DNA of 8,400 bases from an uncultured Ruminococcus sp. (GTDB taxonomy: Bacteria; Bacillota; Clostridia; Oscillospirales; Ruminococcaceae): NCBI GenBank assembly GCA_947175005.1, contig CAMWLD010000084.1, forward strand, positions 1 to 8,400, written 5' to 3'. A program made the translations under genes and the position numbers. The stretch's first letter is position 1. Each line of letters starts with the position of its first letter. The notes below the pieces were generated by a model. It was not told the origin of the DNA and did not search any database. It worked only from the letters and a program-made list of their open reading frames with translations. Positions 5,838 through 8,400 of the stretch are shown here, in pieces.

Positions 5838-5845
5838 TTGATTTT

Positions 5846-6448
5846 TTGCGCAGTGAACGTATTGGGAAAAACGCCCTGAAAATAACCCTCAGCGGAAGCG
5901 AGCTTAAAAATTCGGGTATCTCCCAAAAGGAAATTTTTGATTACAGCTCACAGAGCCTCTCAAGGTCTCGGGACGGAAAGACCGAGGAGCTTGTAAAAGC
6001 GCTGTGGCAAAGGCTTCTTCGGGAAAACGCCTTTGACGACGTCTGCCCTCAGAGTTTCGGGGAACGCCCCACAATTGAAATTATCCCCGCCAAGGATAAA
6101 GGCTGCGTTATTTACATAACGGGCGAAAATCCGTATTATCCGTCCGCAGGTCTTACGCCGCCTAAATATGCCGCCGTTTTTTTCAGTCCGAAGCCCCTAA
6201 TAAAGGTGTGCACCCTGCTTTGCCGCAGCTCCCTGTCCAAGGATTCCGCACTGTGGGCGAACCGCAGATCGGCGCTGCTGACATTCCGTCTGCCGCAAAA
6301 GAAATGTGACCTCGCCGACGACATAAGGGAACTTGTCTCTGTTACAGCGATAAACGAGCATATCCCCGAAGCGATCGCCGAACATTTCAGTCCGATCATT
6401 GAGAAAAACGCTCCGGAAATACTGCTTAAAGCTTTTGGGGAAAGGTGA
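5846..6448 (+). CDS. mecA: MecA-family adaptor protein for ClpC
   Basis: This 200-residue soluble protein resembles the MecA adaptor, which presents substrates to the ClpC AAA+ unfoldase of the ClpCP protease. The N-terminal domain (about 1-92) has ERIGKNALKITLSGSEL (4-20), GISQKEIF (24-31) and IEIIPAKDKGCVIYIT (77-92), the typical MecA order of substrate-binding elements. After a short linker, the C-terminal domain (about 108-200) has FFSPKPLIKVC (112-122), SALWANRRSALLTFRLPQ (134-151) and a final AIAEHFSPII...LLKAFGE helix pair. This is the part that binds ClpC in Bacillus MecA. The length is slightly below the 218 residues of the Bacillus protein. It uses TTG with a strong AAGGAG, so translation may be kept modest. 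It is divergent from the rnfD-like gene and converges on rpe with only 15 nt between stop codons. The family call is good; its substrates cannot be predicted. Confidence 0.8.
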   Translation: MRSERIGKNALKITLSGSELKNSGISQKEIFDYSSQSLSRSRDGKTEELVKALWQRLLRENAFDDVCPQSFGERPTIEIIPAKDKGCVIYITGENPYYPSAGLTPPKYAAVFFSPKPLIKVCTLLCRSSLSKDSALWANRRSALLTFRLPQKKCDLADDIRELVSVTAINEHIPEAIAEHFSPIIEKNAPEILLKAFGER

Positions 6449-6463
6449 GATTTCCCGAAAGTA

Positions 6464-7117
6464 TCAGCATTCCCCTTGCAGCTTTTTCACAGCTGCCGCC
6501 ATATCCGGGGCACGGAACAGATACGACCCTGCCACCAGAATATCCGCTCCGGCTTTTACGGCGGCAGGGGCAGTCTCGCCGTTTATCCCGCCGTCCACCT
6601 GAATAAGAACGGGCAGCCCCGCCTCGGTCATATGCTGCTTTAAAGCCCGCACACGGTCAAGAGTTTCGGGGATAAAGACTTGTCCCCCGAAGCCCGGCTC
6701 CACGGTCATTTGCAGGATAAAGTCGGCTTTTTCCGCATAGGGCAGCACACGTTCAAGGGGCGTTGTCGGCTTTACCGCCAGCCCTGCCTTTGCGCCCCCA
6801 GCCCTTATCATTTCCAGTGCAGCGGCAGGGTCGGAGACAGCTTCGGTATGAAAGCTTATCATATCCGCTCCCGCTTCGATAAATGCGGGTATGTATTTTT
6901 CGGGATCTGTTATCATAAGATGAACGTCCACCGGAAGAGACGTGCCCTTTCTTATGCCCTTAAACATTGGTATCCCGAAGCTGATGTTATTCACAAAAAC
7001 CCCGTCCATAACGTCAAAGTGGACGTGTCCGCAGCCTGCGGAGCTTATTTTTTCAAGTTCCCTCCCCAGGTTCAGCACATCTGCGCTGAGAAGGGAGGCC
7101 GATATTATTGTATTCAT
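6464..7117 (-). CDS. rpe: Ribulose-phosphate 3-epimerase
   Basis: Rpe interconverts ribulose 5-phosphate and xylulose 5-phosphate in the cytosolic pentose phosphate pathway. The 217-residue protein is a complete TIM barrel with every family signature. It has ISASLLSAD (5-13), HFDVMDGVFVNNISFG (33-48), DVHLMITDPEKY (64-75), GLAVKPTTP (112-120), MTVEPGFGGQ (137-146), VDGGIN (174-179) and GADILVAGSYLF (190-201). The metal ligands His33, Asp35, His66 and Asp175 are all present, and Asp35 and Asp175 are the acid-base pair. The start ATG has AGAGGA about 6 nt upstream. It lies 49 nt downstream of a small hypothetical gene. The usual Firmicute neighbour rsgA is not beside it. It may be read from the promoter at 8169-8198. 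Confidence 0.97.
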   Translation of the reverse strand: MNTIISASLLSADVLNLGRELEKISSAGCGHVHFDVMDGVFVNNISFGIPMFKGIRKGTSLPVDVHLMITDPEKYIPAFIEAGADMISFHTEAVSDPAAALEMIRAGGAKAGLAVKPTTPLERVLPYAEKADFILQMTVEPGFGGQVFIPETLDRVRALKQHMTEAGLPVLIQVDGGINGETAPAAVKAGADILVAGSYLFRAPDMAAAVKKLQGEC

Positions 7118-7166
7118 TTTTAATCCTCTTTATTAATGGGAATTTATTTTCCGTAATGATTCTGTT

Positions 7167-7649
7167 TTATCCAAGCTTCATTTTTGAAAGTTCACTTTTA
7201 TTCTTCAGGATCAGATCATACATCCACCTGCAGATATATATTTCATTATCGTATATCCATTGGTCGATCTTTTCCGATTCGTCCAGCCATTCTTCGGGAT
7301 AGTCAAAGTTATCACGGTATTTTTCGTTTGCATAGTCGTGTATGCCGCAGGCATAAATTTCCGACATTTCGCATTCGTTTTCGGAATCAAGAAATGATAT
7401 TACCCTTTCAAATTTTCCTTTTTGGAACGCTCCGCTCTCGTAATACTGCCATACTCCGCAGCGAAGGCTCATTCCCGTCCAACTGCTGATTTCCATAAAC
7501 ATAAAAGCAACATCTGGGATTTCAGTAAAAGGCATTTTCCCGAACCTGTCATAAAACAGCATAAAAAGCCGGGTTTCATATTCGCAGAAATTTTCATATC
7601 CCGATGATTCAAGAGAATCTATCAATTCATTTACTGTGTTGAAGTTCAT
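7167..7649 (-). CDS. Hypothetical acidic protein, possibly DUF4375-like
   Basis: This 160-residue soluble protein is not confidently recognised. The ATG at 7649 is chosen because GGGGGAG lies 5 nt upstream; an in-frame ATG at 7667 has no close ribosome site. It is acidic and rich in Trp, Tyr and Phe, with no signal peptide or membrane segment. Visible segments are TEIPDVAFMFMEISSWTGMSLRCGVWQYYESG in the middle and EWLDESEKIDQWIYDNEIYICRWMYDLI near the end. This arrangement faintly recalls DUF4375/DMP19-type proteins, which are often found with toxin or immunity loci; that is a weak impression. Its DNA is clearly AT-richer than rpe: 7201-7260 has 20 G/C of 60, against 39 of 60 at 6541-6600. 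It lies between another small unknown gene and rpe. Confidence 0.75.
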   Translation of the reverse strand: MNFNTVNELIDSLESSGYENFCEYETRLFMLFYDRFGKMPFTEIPDVAFMFMEISSWTGMSLRCGVWQYYESGAFQKGKFERVISFLDSENECEMSEIYACGIHDYANEKYRDNFDYPEEWLDESEKIDQWIYDNEIYICRWMYDLILKNKSELSKMKLG

Positions 7650-7722
7650 ATTGTCTCCCCCGAACATAATTCAGCTGATACCCTAATTATTTTCAGATAC
7701 CGAAAAATTGGAATTAAACTGC

Positions 7723-8094
7723 TTATTGCTCCAAATCAACAGTGATCGTTTCCCACAGCTTACCGTAATACGACAGTCTGCGGTCAACAAGCTCCTTATG
7801 TACCTGTTCCAATGCCATATATGTGAGCTTTTTTAATGCCTCGCAGGTTTTGCAAGTATAACAGGCAACAGGTCTGTTTACGGTATCCCAAAGTATTTCT
7901 ATATGAAACAAACCTCTGTTATCATCATAGCCGTTTCCGATAATAAGGCTTAAAAATATCGGCCTTTCGGCATTTTCGCCGCTGTACGGATACTGTGCAT
8001 GAAGCATACATTCTGTAAGATGTGTTTCTGCATAAAGCAGCCTTCCGTCCGAAAAATCAAATTCACTCCAAAAATCATGGGGAAGCTCAGACAT
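7723..8094 (-). CDS. Hypothetical protein with a CX2CX2C motif
   Basis: This 123-residue soluble protein is not recognised. ATG at 8094 has AGGGG about 7 nt upstream. An in-frame TTG at 8118, also preceded by AGGGG, is an alternative adding 8 residues. The N-terminus is MSELPHDFWSEFDFSDG. The middle has IFLSLIIGNGYDDNRGLFHIEILWD (46-70, quoted in part as landmarks IFLSLIIGNG and FHIEILWD). Three cysteines at 78, 81 and 84 (ACYTCKTCE) could bind a metal or form a disulfide. The C-terminal half is predicted mostly helical. It is the first gene after a good promoter and lies 73 nt before the next small gene, probably one transcript. Low GC, like its neighbour, suggests a shared foreign origin. 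Confidence 0.75.
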   Translation of the reverse strand: MSELPHDFWSEFDFSDGRLLYAETHLTECMLHAQYPYSGENAERPIFLSLIIGNGYDDNRGLFHIEILWDTVNRPVACYTCKTCEALKKLTYMALEQVHKELVDRRLSYYGKLWETITVDLEQ

Positions 8095-8100
8095 TACAAC

Positions 8101-8163
8101 ACCCCTATTTTTAATCAAATAACCCCTACGCATACGGCTATTGACCAAACCGCATTACCCCTA
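8101..8163 (-). repeat. Three copies of TAGGGGT in the leader of the 8094 gene
   Basis: The heptamer TAGGGGT (minus strand) occurs at 8157-8163, 8122-8128 and 8101-8107. The last is the ribosome site of the gene starting at 8094. The middle one precedes a possible TTG start at 8118. The first precedes a tiny frame, ATG at 8155 with four further sense codons. They could act as extra ribosome docking sites. Confidence 0.5.
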
Positions 8164-8168
8164 TAATA

Positions 8169-8198
8169 AGTATAAACCAAAACCGCCCCTTTCGTCAA
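8169..8198 (-). promoter_or_regulatory. Sigma-A-type promoter for the small genes upstream of rpe
   Basis: On the minus strand TTGACG (8198-8193, 5 of 6) and TATACT (8174-8169, 5 of 6) are separated by 18 nt. Transcription would start near 8162, giving a leader of about 65-70 nt before the ATG at 8094. This is the best-looking promoter in the window. Confidence 0.65.
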
Positions 8199-8361
8199 TA
8201 GAATTTGGGCGGGATTTTTCATTTTTACGTTTCGACCATTTTCGGGGGATTACAAAGGCGGGAATTGTGCATTTTTTCCGATAATATATGTGCATTTCCG
8301 TCCTGTCAAAATTCCTCGGCAGGAAAATTATTACAAATTGGTTAAAATATATCAAAAGCCC
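8199..8361. other. Non-coding right-hand gap
   Basis: Together with the flanking promoters, the gene-free stretch is 8095-8400. An open minus-strand frame at 8161-8355 has no ribosome site and a composition unlike a protein, so I treat the stretch as non-coding. A small hairpin, TTCCT-CGGC-AGGAA, lies near 8314-8327. Nothing else was recognised. Confidence 0.5.
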
Positions 8362-8390
8362 TTTACTTTTAGCGTTTACTATGTTAAAAT
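8362..8390 (+). promoter_or_regulatory. Possible plus-strand promoter for a gene beyond the window
   Basis: TTTACT (8362-8367, 4 of 6 to -35), a 17-nt spacer and TAAAAT (8385-8390, 5 of 6 to -10) face off the right edge. The TTTACT word is repeated inside the spacer at 8375-8380. Confidence 0.4.
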
Positions 8391-8400
8391 AGATTTATAT

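Noticed and set aside
6478..6496. Hairpin GCAGCT/AGCTGC at the convergent mecA-like and rpe ends as a terminator
   Set aside because: No T-run follows on either strand, and it lies inside the rpe coding sequence.
8161..8355. Open minus-strand frame of 64 codons upstream of the small genes
   Set aside because: It has no ribosome site, its composition is unlike a real protein, and it overlaps the best promoter in the window.

Overview
The window looks like a chromosomal segment of a Gram-positive anaerobe of the class Clostridia, most likely a Ruminococcus-type Oscillospiraceae. This rests on the gene set (a clostridial-style MiaB, a MecA-family ClpC adaptor, Rnf-family membrane proteins), strong GGAGG-type ribosome sites, moderately GC-rich genes separated by very AT-rich spacers, and TTG/GTG starts. 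No rRNA, tRNA, CRISPR array, transposase or integrase was seen.

Layout, left to right. Positions 7-2795 (minus) hold a two-gene unit: a membrane-anchored protein with a DUF4015-like putative glycoside hydrolase barrel, followed downstream by miaB (tRNA 2-methylthio-adenosine synthase). Positions 2796-3174 are an AT-rich gap with the tentative promoter of that unit, a heptad repeat, and a good intrinsic terminator for the next unit. Positions 3175-5695 (minus) hold three genes, transcribed in the order rnfD-like, rnfE-like, rnfA-like. They are separated by unusually long AT-rich spacers (277 and 117 nt) rich in inverted and tandem repeats. A divergent mecA-like adaptor gene (5846-6448, plus) starts from TTG and converges on rpe (6464-7117, minus). 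Upstream of rpe lie two small, visibly AT-richer minus-strand genes of unknown function (7167-7649 and 7723-8094) with their own good promoter. The right end (about 8199-8361) is non-coding and finishes with a possible plus-strand promoter for a gene outside the window.

The main discovery candidate is the rnfDEA-like cluster. All three proteins are full length and clearly of the Rnf/Nqr membrane-core family, yet the cofactor sites that define the family appear to be gone. By hand alignment, the four cysteines that hold the intramembrane [2Fe-2S] cluster between RnfA and RnfE are Ser, Ser, Ala (or Ser) and Asp. The Thr that carries covalent FMN in RnfD, and its S/T-x-A-T context, are missing. 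The conserved Gln-Asn...Asn-Pro loop of RnfD has become Cys-Glu...Cys-Pro. The partner genes rnfC, rnfG and rnfB are absent from the window and from the gaps where they normally sit. This suggests a redox-dead membrane scaffold, kept intact and possibly reused for another job. That reading is inference from family knowledge and has not been tested by any search.

The other genes are mostly housekeeping: tRNA modification (miaB), pentose phosphate metabolism (rpe) and regulated proteolysis (mecA-like). The two small AT-rich genes before rpe look like an accessory insertion.
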